Shown piece by piece: positions 18,552 to 26,960 of a stretch of DNA of 64,000 bases. The notes under the pieces were generated by a model, which ran no database searches, was not told where the DNA came from, and saw nothing but the letters and a program-made list of their open reading frames with translations. Source of the DNA: Labrys sp. KNU-23 (GTDB lineage Bacteria > Pseudomonadota > Alphaproteobacteria > Rhizobiales > Labraceae). Position 1 is the first letter of the stretch, and each line of letters starts with the position of its first letter. The DNA lies in NCBI RefSeq assembly GCF_008330945.1, contig NZ_CP043489.1, positions 1,240,001-1,304,000 on the forward strand, in the 5' to 3' direction. Both the position numbers and the translations under genes were made by a program.

Positions 18552-19976
18552 TCAGGGGCGATGTACGGTCTTCACCTCGAGGAAGTCCTCCAGGCCGAAA
18601 ATGCCGCCCTCGCGGCCATTGCCGGACTGCTTGTAGCCGCCGAACGGGCTGCCATAGCGATGCGGCCCACCGTTGATATGCACCATGCCGGCGCGCAGGC
18701 GCCCCGCCACCCGCTCGGCCCTTTTGTCGTCGCCGGTCTGCAGATAGGCGGCCAGGCCGTAATTGGTGTCATTGGCGAGCTCGATCGCCTGCTCCTCGGT
18801 GTCGAAGGGAATGATCGACAACACCGGCCCGAAGATTTCCTCGCGGGCGATACGCATGTTGGGATCGACATTGGCGAAGATCGTCGGCTTGACGAAATAG
18901 CCCTTCTCGAAACCTTCCGGCTTGCCGGGGCCGCCAATGAGCACGCGGGCACCCTCGGCGACACCGGCCTCGATCAAGGCCTGCACGCGGCCGAACTGGA
19001 TATCGCTGACCAGCGGGCCGATATGCTCGCCTTCCTGCTTGGGATCGCCGACAGCCTGCGTCTTGCCGGTGCGCTCAGCGATGTCGACGACCTTGTCATA
19101 GACCGAGCGCTGCACCAGCATGCGGGTCGGCGCATCGCAGGACTGGCCGGAGTTGTTGAAGCATTCCAGCACGCTGCCGGCGACGCGATCCTCGAGGTCC
19201 GCATCCTCGAAGATGATGTTGGGCGACTTGCCGCCGAGCTCGAGCGTGACGCGCTTGACGGTCTCGGCCGCATCCTTGCTGACGGCAATGCCGGCGCGGG
19301 TCGAGCCGGTGAAGGACATCATGTCGATGTCCTTGTGCTTGGAGAGGGCAGCGCCGACCGAGGGGCCATCGCCGTTCACCAGGTTGAACACGCCAGCGGG
19401 GAAGCCGGCTTCCTCGACCATTTCGGCATAGAGCAGCGCGTTGAGGGGGGTGAACTCGCTCGGCTTGAGCACGCAGGTGCTGCCGGTGGCGAGCGCCGGC
19501 ACCACCTTGAGCGCGATCTGGTTGATCGGCCAGTTCCAGGGCGTGATCAGGCCGCAGACGCCGATCGGCTCGCGCAGCACCACATCGCCATTGGGCAGGG
19601 TATCGCGAGCCTTGAGATGACGCAGCGCGTCGATGAAGCCCTGCAGATGGCCGACGCCGACATCGGCCTGCTGGGCCCGGCTCATCGAGATCGGCGCGCC
19701 GAGTTCGAGCGTGATGGTCTGGGCCATCTCCTCATAGCGGCGCTTGTAGACTTCGAGCAGCTTTTCCAAGAGCGCCAGGCGCTCCTCGACGCTGGTGCGC
19801 GAATAAGTGGCGAAAGCCTTCTTGGCGGCGGCGACAGCCTTGTCGACATCGGCGGGCGTGCCCATGGAAATCACGGCGACCGGCTGTTCCGTGGCCGGAT
19901 CCAGCACCTGCAGATCATTGGGAACGACAGGATCGACCCACTTGCCGTCGATGAAGAACTTGCGCTTGTCGAGCAT
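18552..19976 (-). CDS. NAD(P)-dependent aldehyde dehydrogenase
   Basis: A complete 474-residue aldehyde dehydrogenase. N148 in ITPWNWP, E246 in TLELGGKSPN and the nucleophile C280 in NNSGQSCDAPTR are all present, as is [10 protein letters not shown]. It oxidises an aldehyde to the acid in the cytoplasm. It lies downstream of the gamma-glutamylputrescine-oxidase-like gene in the same direction, 278 bases away across a palindromic repeat, so it may serve as the third (PuuC-like) enzyme and oxidise the gamma-glutamyl aldehyde. The sequence alone does not prove that specificity. A GAGATGCTC start region at 19976 carries AGGGAGTGAGAG upstream, a good ribosome site. Confidence 0.92.
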   Translation of the reverse strand: MLDKRKFFIDGKWVDPVVPNDLQVLDPATEQPVAVISMGTPADVDKAVAAAKKAFATYSRTSVEERLALLEKLLEVYKRRYEEMAQTITLELGAPISMSRAQQADVGVGHLQGFIDALRHLKARDTLPNGDVVLREPIGVCGLITPWNWPINQIALKVVPALATGSTCVLKPSEFTPLNALLYAEMVEEAGFPAGVFNLVNGDGPSVGAALSKHKDIDMMSFTGSTRAGIAVSKDAAETVKRVTLELGGKSPNIIFEDADLEDRVAGSVLECFNNSGQSCDAPTRMLVQRSVYDKVVDIAERTGKTQAVGDPKQEGEHIGPLVSDIQFGRVQALIEAGVAEGARVLIGGPGKPEGFEKGYFVKPTIFANVDPNMRIAREEIFGPVLSIIPFDTEEQAIELANDTNYGLAAYLQTGDDKRAERVAGRLRAGMVHINGGPHRYGSPFGGYKQSGNGREGGIFGLEDFLEVKTVHRP

Positions 19977-20141
19977 CTCTCACTCCCTGATTGCGGAGAC
20001 GGTCTCCCGCCCCTCGTGAATATGTCGGACTTACACTGCCCCAACGCGCCGATCCACTGGAACAGCCATCATGTCGCAGGTGCGATGGTAGCGGGTTGAG
20101 GTCCCAAAGCATGTGACCAGAATTCGAGCTATTCCGTCCTT

Positions 20142-20231
20142 TGTCATTGCCGGGCTTGGACCCGGCAATCCAGGAGATACTCGCCGAGAAAGACAATCTC
20201 TGGATGCCTGGGACAAGCCCGGGCATGACAA
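20142..20231. repeat. Dispersed palindromic intergenic element
   Basis: The ends TTGTCATTGCCGGGCTTG and CAAGCCCGGGCATGACAA are near-perfect inverted copies. Inner segments GCAATCCAGGAG and CTCTGGATGCC extend the hairpin. It lies between the oxidase and aldehyde dehydrogenase genes of the polyamine unit, so it may uncouple or stabilise parts of that transcript. GTCATNNCCGGG ends of this type are common REP-like elements of alphaproteobacteria. Confidence 0.8.
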
Positions 20232-20254
20232 GAAACATCTTTCCGAGTCTGCCG

Positions 20255-21583
20255 TCACAGCCCCAACTTGTCGCGCAGGCCGTACCACCAGGCGCCGAGC
20301 ACGGTCAGCGGCACCCGGAAGGTCTTGCCGCCCGGGAAGGGATAATAAGGCAGGCTGCTCCAGACATCGAAACGTTCGGCCTGGCCGGCCACCGCTTCAC
20401 CCAGGATCTTGCCGAGCAGGTGGGTGGTGGTGACGCCGTGGCCGCTGTCGCCATGCGAGAAATAGATCGAGGGCGACAGCCGCCCGACATGCGGGATGCG
20501 TGTCAAAGTCAATGCGAAATTGCCGCTCCAGGCATAGTCGAAGCGGATATTGGCAAGCTGCGGGAAGGTCCTGGCCAGGCTTGGCCGGATCTTGGCCTCG
20601 ATGCTTGCGGGATCGCCGCCGCCATAGACGATGCCGCCGCCGAAAAGCAGGCGGTTGTCGGCGGTACGGCGATAATAATCGAGGATATAGTTCATGTCCT
20701 CGACGCAGTAATTGGCCGGCAGCAGGTCGCGGATTACCGCCTCGTCCAGCGGCTCGGTGGCGATGACCTGGCTGGAGACCGGCATCATCTTGCCGCCGAT
20801 CTCGGGCAGAAGATCGCCGATATAGGCATTGCCGCAGACGAGGAGATAGGTGCAGGTCACCGCCCCGTGCTGGGTGCGCACCACCGGTTTGGCTCCCTGC
20901 TCGACCGAGAGCACCGGCGAGCGCTCGAAGATCCGCCCACCATGCTCTTCCACGGCCGCGGCCTCCCCCAGCACCAGGCTGAGCGGATGGATATGGCCGC
21001 CCTTGTGATCGACCAGGCCGCCGACATAGCGGTCCGAGGCGACGATCTTCGGCAGGCCCGCCCGGTCGATGCGTTCCAGGCCGCCATGGCCATGGCGCTC
21101 CCAGATGCGCTGCTGCTCGTCGAGCTCGCGCAGTTGCTTGTCGGTGAAGGCGGCGAAGAAGCCGCCCGGCACCAGGTCGCAGTCGATGCCGTAGCTGGCG
21201 ATGCGGCCGCGGATGATATCGGCACCCTCCCCGGCCATGGCACCGAGCGCCTTGGCCGCCTTGGCGCCATAGCGCTTCTCGATCACATCGAGGTCGCGGC
21301 TGTAGCCGTTGACGATCTGGCCGCCATTGCGCCCGGAGGCGCCGAAGCCGATGCGCATGGCCTCCAGCACGACCACGCTATAGCCGCGCTCGGCCAGTTC
21401 CAGTGCCGCGGAAATGCCGGTAAAGCCGGCGCCGATCACGCAGATATCGGCCGTCAGATGTTCGTTGAGGACGGGACGTTCGAAAGCGCCCTTGGCGGTG
21501 GCGGCATAGTAGGTCGCCGCATGGCCGGCAGTGGATGATGGCGGACGGGCGGTGGCGAACTCGACGGTGGACATGGCGGACAT
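20255..21583 (-). CDS. puuB: FAD-dependent amine oxidoreductase, gamma-glutamylputrescine oxidase-like
   Basis: A 442-residue DAO-family flavoprotein. The GAGFTGISAALELAERG dinucleotide fold near residue 51 is followed by the GFGASGRNGGQI motif shared by PuuB and related gamma-glutamylputrescine oxidases, and the C-terminal half has YFSHGDSGHGVTTTHLLG. PuuB oxidises gamma-glutamylputrescine to gamma-glutamyl-aminobutyraldehyde with release of ammonia and peroxide. Adjacent genes for a PuuA-like glutamine-synthetase-type enzyme (81 bases upstream) and an aldehyde dehydrogenase support that assignment. A related primary amine could be the true substrate. Confidence 0.8.
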   Translation of the reverse strand: MSAMSTVEFATARPPSSTAGHAATYYAATAKGAFERPVLNEHLTADICVIGAGFTGISAALELAERGYSVVVLEAMRIGFGASGRNGGQIVNGYSRDLDVIEKRYGAKAAKALGAMAGEGADIIRGRIASYGIDCDLVPGGFFAAFTDKQLRELDEQQRIWERHGHGGLERIDRAGLPKIVASDRYVGGLVDHKGGHIHPLSLVLGEAAAVEEHGGRIFERSPVLSVEQGAKPVVRTQHGAVTCTYLLVCGNAYIGDLLPEIGGKMMPVSSQVIATEPLDEAVIRDLLPANYCVEDMNYILDYYRRTADNRLLFGGGIVYGGGDPASIEAKIRPSLARTFPQLANIRFDYAWSGNFALTLTRIPHVGRLSPSIYFSHGDSGHGVTTTHLLGKILGEAVAGQAERFDVWSSLPYYPFPGGKTFRVPLTVLGAWWYGLRDKLGL

Positions 21584-21664
21584 ACCTCACGGACCGGCCA
21601 TCGCACGCACCAAACCGGAGGCTGGTCGGGGCCACGGCCGGAAGGCAATGGATTGAAAGGGAGC

Positions 21665-23035
21665 TCAGACGATTTCGAGATAGGCGGCGAATTCGTAGTC
21701 GGTGACCTGTTCGGCAAAACCGGCGATCTCCTGGCGCTTGCAGGCGATCAGCATCGAGCGCAGCACGGGGTCGAAAATCTCGGCGGCGATCTCGCCGGCC
21801 TCGAAGGCATCGACCGCCTGTCCCCATTCGGAGGGAATCTTGGCCGACGCGCTCGGCAGATGGGCACGCCCGACGATGGGCTCGGGCGGGGTCCATTGCT
21901 TGCGAATGCCGATCAGGGCCGCGCCGAGAATGGCCGCGACCACCAGATAGGGGTTGGAATCGGCGCCGGCGACGCGGTGCTCGATGCGGCGCGCCGCCGG
22001 GCTGCCGCCGGGAATGCGGACGGCTGCGGTGCGGTTCTCATAGCCCCAGGCGATCGTGGTGGGGGCATGGCTATCGGGCCTGAGACGGCGATAGGAATTG
22101 AAATGCGGCGCGAACAACAGCGTGGTCTCGGCCATGCCGCGCAGCAGGCCGGCAACCGCATGCCGCAGGATCGGCGAGCCTTCCTTGCTGCCGTCGTTGA
22201 AGACGTTGCGGCCCTCGGCATCGAGCAGGCTGAAATGCACATGCATGCCGTTGCCCGAGCGCGTGCCGTAAGGCTTGGCCATGAAGGTTGCGGCAAGGCC
22301 GTGCTTGCGCGCGACACCCTTGACGATGCGCTTGAAGAACACGGCGTCATCGGCCGCCTTGAGGGGATCGTCGCTGTGCAGGAGGTTGATCTCGAACTGG
22401 CCGATGCCATTTTCGGCGATCGCCGCATCCGCCGCCACGTTCTGGCGCTCGCATTCGGCATAGACGTCGGAAATGAACTCGCCGAAATCGTTGAGTTCGT
22501 CGATGGAGAGAATGGCATCGGAATCCAGCCGCTTGCCGGTATAGGGCGAGATCGGCGGCACGGCGCTGTCGGGCTCGGGATCGATCAGGTAGAATTCCAT
22601 CTCCGTCGCCACCACGGGGCGCAGGCCGAGCTTCTGGTATTCGCGCACGACGGCGGCGAGGGCCTGGCGCGGATCGGCGAGGAAGGGCTCGCCATTCTCC
22701 AGGAAGAGCCAGAGCGGCACCAGGGCGCTCGGCCGCGACGTCCACGCCACCGGCAGGATGCCACGCCCGGTCGCCCCGCAGATACCATCCATGTCGCCCG
22801 AGGCGAACACATGCTCGCTGTCGATGATGTCCTCGCCCCAGACGTCGACGCCCACGATCGACAGGGGCATGCGGATGCCGCCCCCCAGCACCTTCTCGGC
22901 CTGGCTGACCGGTACGCGCTTGCCGCGCATGATGCCGTTGAGGTCGCAGACCACGGCCTGGATGCTCTCGATCGGGCTGTCTTCCTTCAGCAGGGCTGCC
23001 AGGGTGTCCCGATCGATGCTATCGGCCGTCATCAT
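21665..23035 (-). CDS. puuA: Glutamine-synthetase-family gamma-glutamylpolyamine synthetase
   Basis: A 456-residue type III-like glutamine synthetase homologue, predicted to ligate glutamate to an amine using ATP. The beta-grasp N-terminus (VVCDLNGIMRGKRVP) has the G-x-x-R-G-K signature of PuuA/GlnA3 proteins. The catalytic half shows ATEMEFYL, GQFEINLL, the ATP loop FMAKPYGTRSGNGMHVHFS, and the ENRTAAVRIPGGSP Arg region. The tyrosine of the adenylylation loop is absent, as expected for this group. It is followed by the puuB-like gene. The divergent GntR gene begins only 82 bases away, with palindromic sites between, which suggests local regulation by the amine or its product. Confidence 0.85.
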   Translation of the reverse strand: MMTADSIDRDTLAALLKEDSPIESIQAVVCDLNGIMRGKRVPVSQAEKVLGGGIRMPLSIVGVDVWGEDIIDSEHVFASGDMDGICGATGRGILPVAWTSRPSALVPLWLFLENGEPFLADPRQALAAVVREYQKLGLRPVVATEMEFYLIDPEPDSAVPPISPYTGKRLDSDAILSIDELNDFGEFISDVYAECERQNVAADAAIAENGIGQFEINLLHSDDPLKAADDAVFFKRIVKGVARKHGLAATFMAKPYGTRSGNGMHVHFSLLDAEGRNVFNDGSKEGSPILRHAVAGLLRGMAETTLLFAPHFNSYRRLRPDSHAPTTIAWGYENRTAAVRIPGGSPAARRIEHRVAGADSNPYLVVAAILGAALIGIRKQWTPPEPIVGRAHLPSASAKIPSEWGQAVDAFEAGEIAAEIFDPVLRSMLIACKRQEIAGFAEQVTDYEFAAYLEIV

Positions 23036-23048
23036 GCACGCTCCATTT

Positions 23049-23080
23049 TGTGATCACATTATTAAGTATGTGACATCATA
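23049..23080. promoter_or_regulatory. Candidate GntR operators between puuA-like and GntR genes
   Basis: A perfect 10-bp palindrome TGTGATCACA (23049-23058) is followed 11 bases later by the related but imperfect TATGTGACATCATA (23067-23080). Both contain a GTGA core. They lie in the 81-base region between the divergent puuA-like and GntR starts, where a FadR/FCD-type regulator would be expected to bind and control both genes. Confidence 0.55.
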
Positions 23081-23116
23081 TCCGACTGGAATCAAGCCCG
23101 GCTTCGCGATAAGCAG

Positions 23117-23842
23117 ATGCGTGAGGTTCGCAGGGAGGCGAGATTATTGAAGAAGCTGGCACTGCCGCCATTGGCCCGGGCCGATGGCATGACGACGCAT
23201 GATTATGTCTTCCTGCGCCTCAGGCAGGCCATCATGGTGGGGGCTTTCCGGCCCGGAACCTCGCTGACCATACGCGGCCTCGCCGCCGCGCTCGAAAGCA
23301 GCTCCACGCCCGTGCGCGAGGCGCTCAGGCAGCTCACCTCGATCGGCGCCCTCAAACTGCTCGAAAACCGGCGGATCCAGGTCCCGGCCGTCACACCCGA
23401 ACTCTTCGAGGAGCTGATCGCGCTGCGCATCGTGCTCGAGCAGCATGCGGCGCGGCGAGCGGTGGCTCATATCACCGAGCGGCAGATCGACCAGCTCGTC
23501 GACACGGATCTTGCCATCGACCAGGCCATCGCCAGGCAGGACAAGGTCAGCGCCTTGCTGGCCAACCAGCAGTTCCATCGTGCCATCTACAGCATCAGCC
23601 CCGATCGCATCGTGCTGCCGATGATCGAAAGCGTCTGGCTGCAGCTTGGCCCGGTCCAGGGCGTCGCCATGGAGCATGTCGCCGAACTCTACGTGGTCGA
23701 TCGCCACCAGGAGATCATCCAGGCCTTGCGGCAACGCGACCCGGCAGGGCTGGTCAAGGCGATCGGCGCCGACATCGGCGAGGGCATCGGCGGCTTCGAT
23801 CCCTCCGCCGTGGCTTCGTTGCTGGACGTCGCCGCGACCTGA
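23117..23842 (+). CDS. GntR-family (FCD/FadR subfamily) regulator
   Basis: A 241-residue regulator with an N-terminal GntR winged helix (about residues 29-95: GAFRPGTSLTIRGLAAAL, STPVREALRQLTSIGAL) and an all-helical FCD effector domain with the metal-binding-type D/H pattern (NQQFHRAIY, DRHQEIIQALRQRD). FCD domains bind carboxylic acids or amines and often need a metal ion. The ATG at 23117 lacks a good ribosome site. A TTG at 23147 preceded by AGGGAGG would give 231 residues and may be the real start. Divergence from the puuA-like gene over a palindrome-bearing gap makes it the probable repressor of the polyamine unit. Confidence 0.88.
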   Translation: MREVRREARLLKKLALPPLARADGMTTHDYVFLRLRQAIMVGAFRPGTSLTIRGLAAALESSSTPVREALRQLTSIGALKLLENRRIQVPAVTPELFEELIALRIVLEQHAARRAVAHITERQIDQLVDTDLAIDQAIARQDKVSALLANQQFHRAIYSISPDRIVLPMIESVWLQLGPVQGVAMEHVAELYVVDRHQEIIQALRQRDPAGLVKAIGADIGEGIGGFDPSAVASLLDVAAT

Positions 23843-23862
23843 AGCGCGCAGCCGGCGACGCG

Positions 23863-25335
23863 CTAGCTCGGATCGGAATGGTGCCTGTGCTTGTTCTCAT
23901 ACATGAGGAGATCGGCTCGCCTGGCGACGGATTCCAGCTTTTCTCCATCCTGGCTGGTGGCAGCGCCCATCGAGACGCGCAGGGCCACCTGTGAGTAATA
24001 TTGATTGTTGATCTCCACGAGGCGCTCGATGTTTTCCATCATGGCCATCGCGCCGCGTTCGTCGACATAGGGAAGGACGACGGCAAACTCGTCTCCACCG
24101 ATGCGAGCGGCGTGACCAGGTTTCTTGACCGCCTCGTTCAAGATCTCGCCGACGCGCCGCAACAAGCCGTCGCCGCTGGCATGGCCCCATTGGTCGTTGA
24201 CGATCTTGAGCCCATCGAGGTCGATGGCAACGATCGAGACGGGTGAAAAATTGTTGCGCTCCAGCCGGTTCAGCTCGTCGACGTAGAAGGCGCGATTGAA
24301 CAACTTCGTCAGGACATCGTGCTTGCCGAGATATTCAAGATAGGCTTCCGCCTTCTTGCGCGCCGTGATGTCGGTCAGTGCCACCTGCACCTGCGACCAG
24401 TCCTCTTCATGCCCCGGGAGAATGGACAATTGCAGGAGAAGATAGCGTTCGGTGCCGTCGAGCGCATGGTTGAGCACCTCCCGGCGCTGAAAGAAAATGC
24501 CGTTCCACAAATCGATCAATTGTTCGCGGAAATGGGTTTCCATGTCGGTTTGGAACACGCGCGGCAGGTTTTGCAGGAGCGTCGGCTTGTCGGGGGCGAG
24601 AAAGAGGGCCAGCGTTTCCTTGTTGACGTCGAGAACACGGATCTCGCTCATGCATTGACGCACGAATTCGGGATGCACATCCGTGAACACCCGAAAATCG
24701 ACGATGCCGCGACCTCGCAGATCATCCATCAACTGCTTGATGCGGCTGAAGTCCTCGACCCAGAGCGAAACCGGCGAGTGCTCGAAGAGGGCTGAAGCAT
24801 AGTGCTGCTGTTTCGCCGTCTGGCGGCGGGCATCCTCGAGGGCGGTCACGTCCTCGATGGCCAGGAGCACGCGGTCCCACACCTGCTCATGTCCGGGCAG
24901 GATGATGCCGCGCAGCTGAATGTCGAGACGCTTGCCGCCCAACGTATAGTTGACCGTGTTGCTGTAAAACTCCGTCGCGCCGTCCCAAAGCTGCTTCAAC
25001 TCATCGATGTGCGCCTCGAGCATGTCGTCACGCAGCACCCTGCCGAGATTGGCCACGAGATGGTCGACACTGTCGGCTTCATACAGCGAGAGGGTCTTGC
25101 GGTTGACCTTGAGCACATGAATGAGGCTCGAACAATGAGCAAGCCTGGTGGGGTCCGCCAGAAGAAAGGCTCGCAGATCCGTCACCCCCTCTGCGCGCCA
25201 TGCCTCGAATTGCTCACGCAGAGTGGTGTAGTCTTCCAGCCAGAGCGACATGGGTGCCAGATCAAAGATATTGTCGCTATCGTCTGGAACCATCTCACTG
25301 CTCTTTGCTGACACGCTCGATAGAAATCCTGCCAT
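23863..25335 (-). CDS. Diguanylate cyclase with two tandem PAS-like domains
   Basis: A soluble 490-residue protein predicted to make cyclic di-GMP. Residues about 23-165 and 183-325 are two copies of one PAS-type module: both open with S-L-W-x-E-D, contain a VNKxTL strand and end ILPGHEE/Q...A-x-x-D-I/V-T. A GGDEF domain follows, with HDVLTKLFNR (the DxLT region), FSPVSIVAIDLDGLKIVND and an intact GGDEF at 413-417. Upstream of GGDEF the sequence reads KKPGHAAR, so the RxxD inhibitory site is missing and product inhibition is unlikely. No membrane segment or EAL domain is present. The start could instead be the ATG at 25293. Confidence 0.93.
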   Translation of the reverse strand: MAGFLSSVSAKSSEMVPDDSDNIFDLAPMSLWLEDYTTLREQFEAWRAEGVTDLRAFLLADPTRLAHCSSLIHVLKVNRKTLSLYEADSVDHLVANLGRVLRDDMLEAHIDELKQLWDGATEFYSNTVNYTLGGKRLDIQLRGIILPGHEQVWDRVLLAIEDVTALEDARRQTAKQQHYASALFEHSPVSLWVEDFSRIKQLMDDLRGRGIVDFRVFTDVHPEFVRQCMSEIRVLDVNKETLALFLAPDKPTLLQNLPRVFQTDMETHFREQLIDLWNGIFFQRREVLNHALDGTERYLLLQLSILPGHEEDWSQVQVALTDITARKKAEAYLEYLGKHDVLTKLFNRAFYVDELNRLERNNFSPVSIVAIDLDGLKIVNDQWGHASGDGLLRRVGEILNEAVKKPGHAARIGGDEFAVVLPYVDERGAMAMMENIERLVEINNQYYSQVALRVSMGAATSQDGEKLESVARRADLLMYENKHRHHSDPS

Positions 25336-25521
25336 GCGACCCGCGGTCAGGCACTCGCTCTCACCGCCTCGAGGTTTCGGACGCGTTTCGAATCAAGGCC
25401 TTGCACAACCGGCTGGATCTTCGAAGCTTGCAAGATACCGGATGGCGCAGCAAGGCAAGACTGCTGCTCTCCCTGCCATGCGCATTTGGCCAAGATGGAC
25501 GCACGAGCGCGGCAATGATCG

Positions 25522-26031
25522 TCACGTCCAGAAACCCTGGTGAGGCACGGCCGCCTCGTCTTCCAGCGCGGGGCCGACCACGTCTATCCGGCGTTGTCCC
25601 CGCGCGAAAACCTCGCGGCAGGGCAGGGAGAAGGTCGGGTTTTCGGGATGGGCGCCGGTGAGTTCGAGCAGGCGGTGCTCCGACAGGGCATAGACCACCC
25701 GCCCGATGCCCGTCCAATAGACGGCGCCCGCGCACATGCAGCAGGGTTCGGCGCTGGTGTACAGGGTCGAGGCGGCGAGCTGCTCCGGCGTCCTCGCCTT
25801 GGCCGCAGCGGCGACGGCCACGAGTTCGGCGTGCTGGGTCGGATCACCCTCGGGCGGCATCGAATTGTTGCCGGCGGAGGCGATGACATGGCCATCCCGG
25901 TCGACGACCAGGGCCGCAAAGGGATGGCGGCCGCGTTGCCTGGACTCGTCCGACAGGGCGATCGACTGTCGCAGGAAGGCAAGGTCCAGGGCGGACAGGC
26001 CGTCCGCTCGCGTCTCGTCGCTGGCGCTCAT
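25522..26031 (-). CDS. Nucleoside/purine deaminase (cytidine-deaminase superfamily)
   Basis: A 169-residue zinc hydrolase with the two deaminase motifs complete: H67-A-E69 in PTQHAELVAV (zinc ligand plus proton shuttle) and P96-C97-C98-M99-C100 in TSAEPCCMCAGAVYW. The PCxxC Cys pair and the following AGAVYWTGIGRVVYAL match the guanine deaminase/TadA-like branch. The presence of a Trp/Tyr-rich tail instead of the tRNA-binding C-terminus argues for a free base or nucleoside substrate. It lies between the diguanylate cyclase and an SDR on the same strand, with 79 bases to the SDR stop. The substrate cannot be determined from sequence. Confidence 0.88.
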   Translation of the reverse strand: MSASDETRADGLSALDLAFLRQSIALSDESRQRGRHPFAALVVDRDGHVIASAGNNSMPPEGDPTQHAELVAVAAAAKARTPEQLAASTLYTSAEPCCMCAGAVYWTGIGRVVYALSEHRLLELTGAHPENPTFSLPCREVFARGQRRIDVVGPALEDEAAVPHQGFWT

Positions 26032-26110
26032 ATCGCCCTCCCCCCATCATGATCCGGCCGGCGTCACGATATCGTGCTTCGCCGGCCGGAGGAACGCGGA
26101 AGGCAAAGGC

Positions 26111-26878
26111 TCAGATCGCGGTGAAGCCGTTGTCCACGAACAGATGGGCGCCATTGACGAAACTCGACTCGTCGCTAGCGAGATAGAGCGCGGCCCGCGC
26201 GACATCCTCGGGCTCGCCGATCCGTCCCTGCTGGGCCGCGATGGCGGCATCGGAGACGTCGACGCCATGCGCCTGCAGTTCGGCAACCTCGCGCAGGCCG
26301 TGCGGCGTGCGGATGAAGCCCGGGCAGACGGCATTGCAGCGGATGTTGCGGTCCCGGAACTCCACCGCAATGGCCCGGGCGAACATGTGGCAGGCGCCCT
26401 TGGTGGTGTCGTAGAGCACTTCCATCGGCGTCGCCGCCACCGCCGAGATCGAGGAGGTACAAACGATCGAACCGCCGCCATTGGCGATCATCTCAGGCAG
26501 CACCGCCCGCGTCATCAGGAACATCGAGCGGACGTTGACCGCATGCAGCCAGTCCCATTCGGTGAGCGAGATCTCGAGGAAGGGTTTGATCAGGATGGTG
26601 CCGGCATGGTTGAACAAGGTGGTCACGGGTCCGAAGCGCTCCCCGACCGCCCTGACCGCCGCCTCGACCTCGGCCTCCTGCGAGACGTCGGCGACGAAGG
26701 CGGCTGCCTCGCCTCCCGCCGCCCGGATGGCCGCCGCCGTCTCCTCCGCCGCGGTACCGTTGCGGTCGATGATGGCGACCTTGGCGCCCTCGGCCGCGAA
26801 CAGCCTGGAAGCCGCCCCGCCCATGCCCGTCGCCCCGCCCGAAATGATGGCGGTCTTGCCTGCTAGCCTTGCGGCCAT
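26111..26878 (-). CDS. Short-chain dehydrogenase/reductase
   Basis: A classical 255-residue SDR using NAD(P). The cofactor motif is GGATGMGG (residues 14-21). FNHAG replaces the common NNAG. The catalytic S142/S143 lies in CTSSISA, and Y156 and K160 in VLYDTTKG complete the triad. D38 in AIIDRN at the end of strand 2 suggests preference for NAD(H). The C-terminal NGAHLFVDNGF is typical of catabolic alcohol or sugar dehydrogenases. The start of the deaminase gene lies 79 bases beyond its stop on the same strand. The substrate is unknown. Confidence 0.9.
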   Translation of the reverse strand: MAARLAGKTAIISGGATGMGGAASRLFAAEGAKVAIIDRNGTAAEETAAAIRAAGGEAAAFVADVSQEAEVEAAVRAVGERFGPVTTLFNHAGTILIKPFLEISLTEWDWLHAVNVRSMFLMTRAVLPEMIANGGGSIVCTSSISAVAATPMEVLYDTTKGACHMFARAIAVEFRDRNIRCNAVCPGFIRTPHGLREVAELQAHGVDVSDAAIAAQQGRIGEPEDVARAALYLASDESSFVNGAHLFVDNGFTAI

Positions 26879-26960
26879 GATGTCCTCACTTGAATTTAGA
26901 CTATTCGATCCATAATCGGCCGGAACACCCGGCCGATATCCGTTCGCTCCGGTCGGCGCC

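Noticed and set aside
18561..20099. 512-codon forward frame opposite the aldehyde dehydrogenase
   Set aside because: The reverse strand carries all catalytic aldehyde dehydrogenase motifs; the forward translation is His/Asp/Gly-rich shadow sequence.
21653..23053. 466-codon forward frame opposite the puuA-like gene
   Set aside because: Antisense shadow; the glutamine-synthetase motifs are on the reverse strand.
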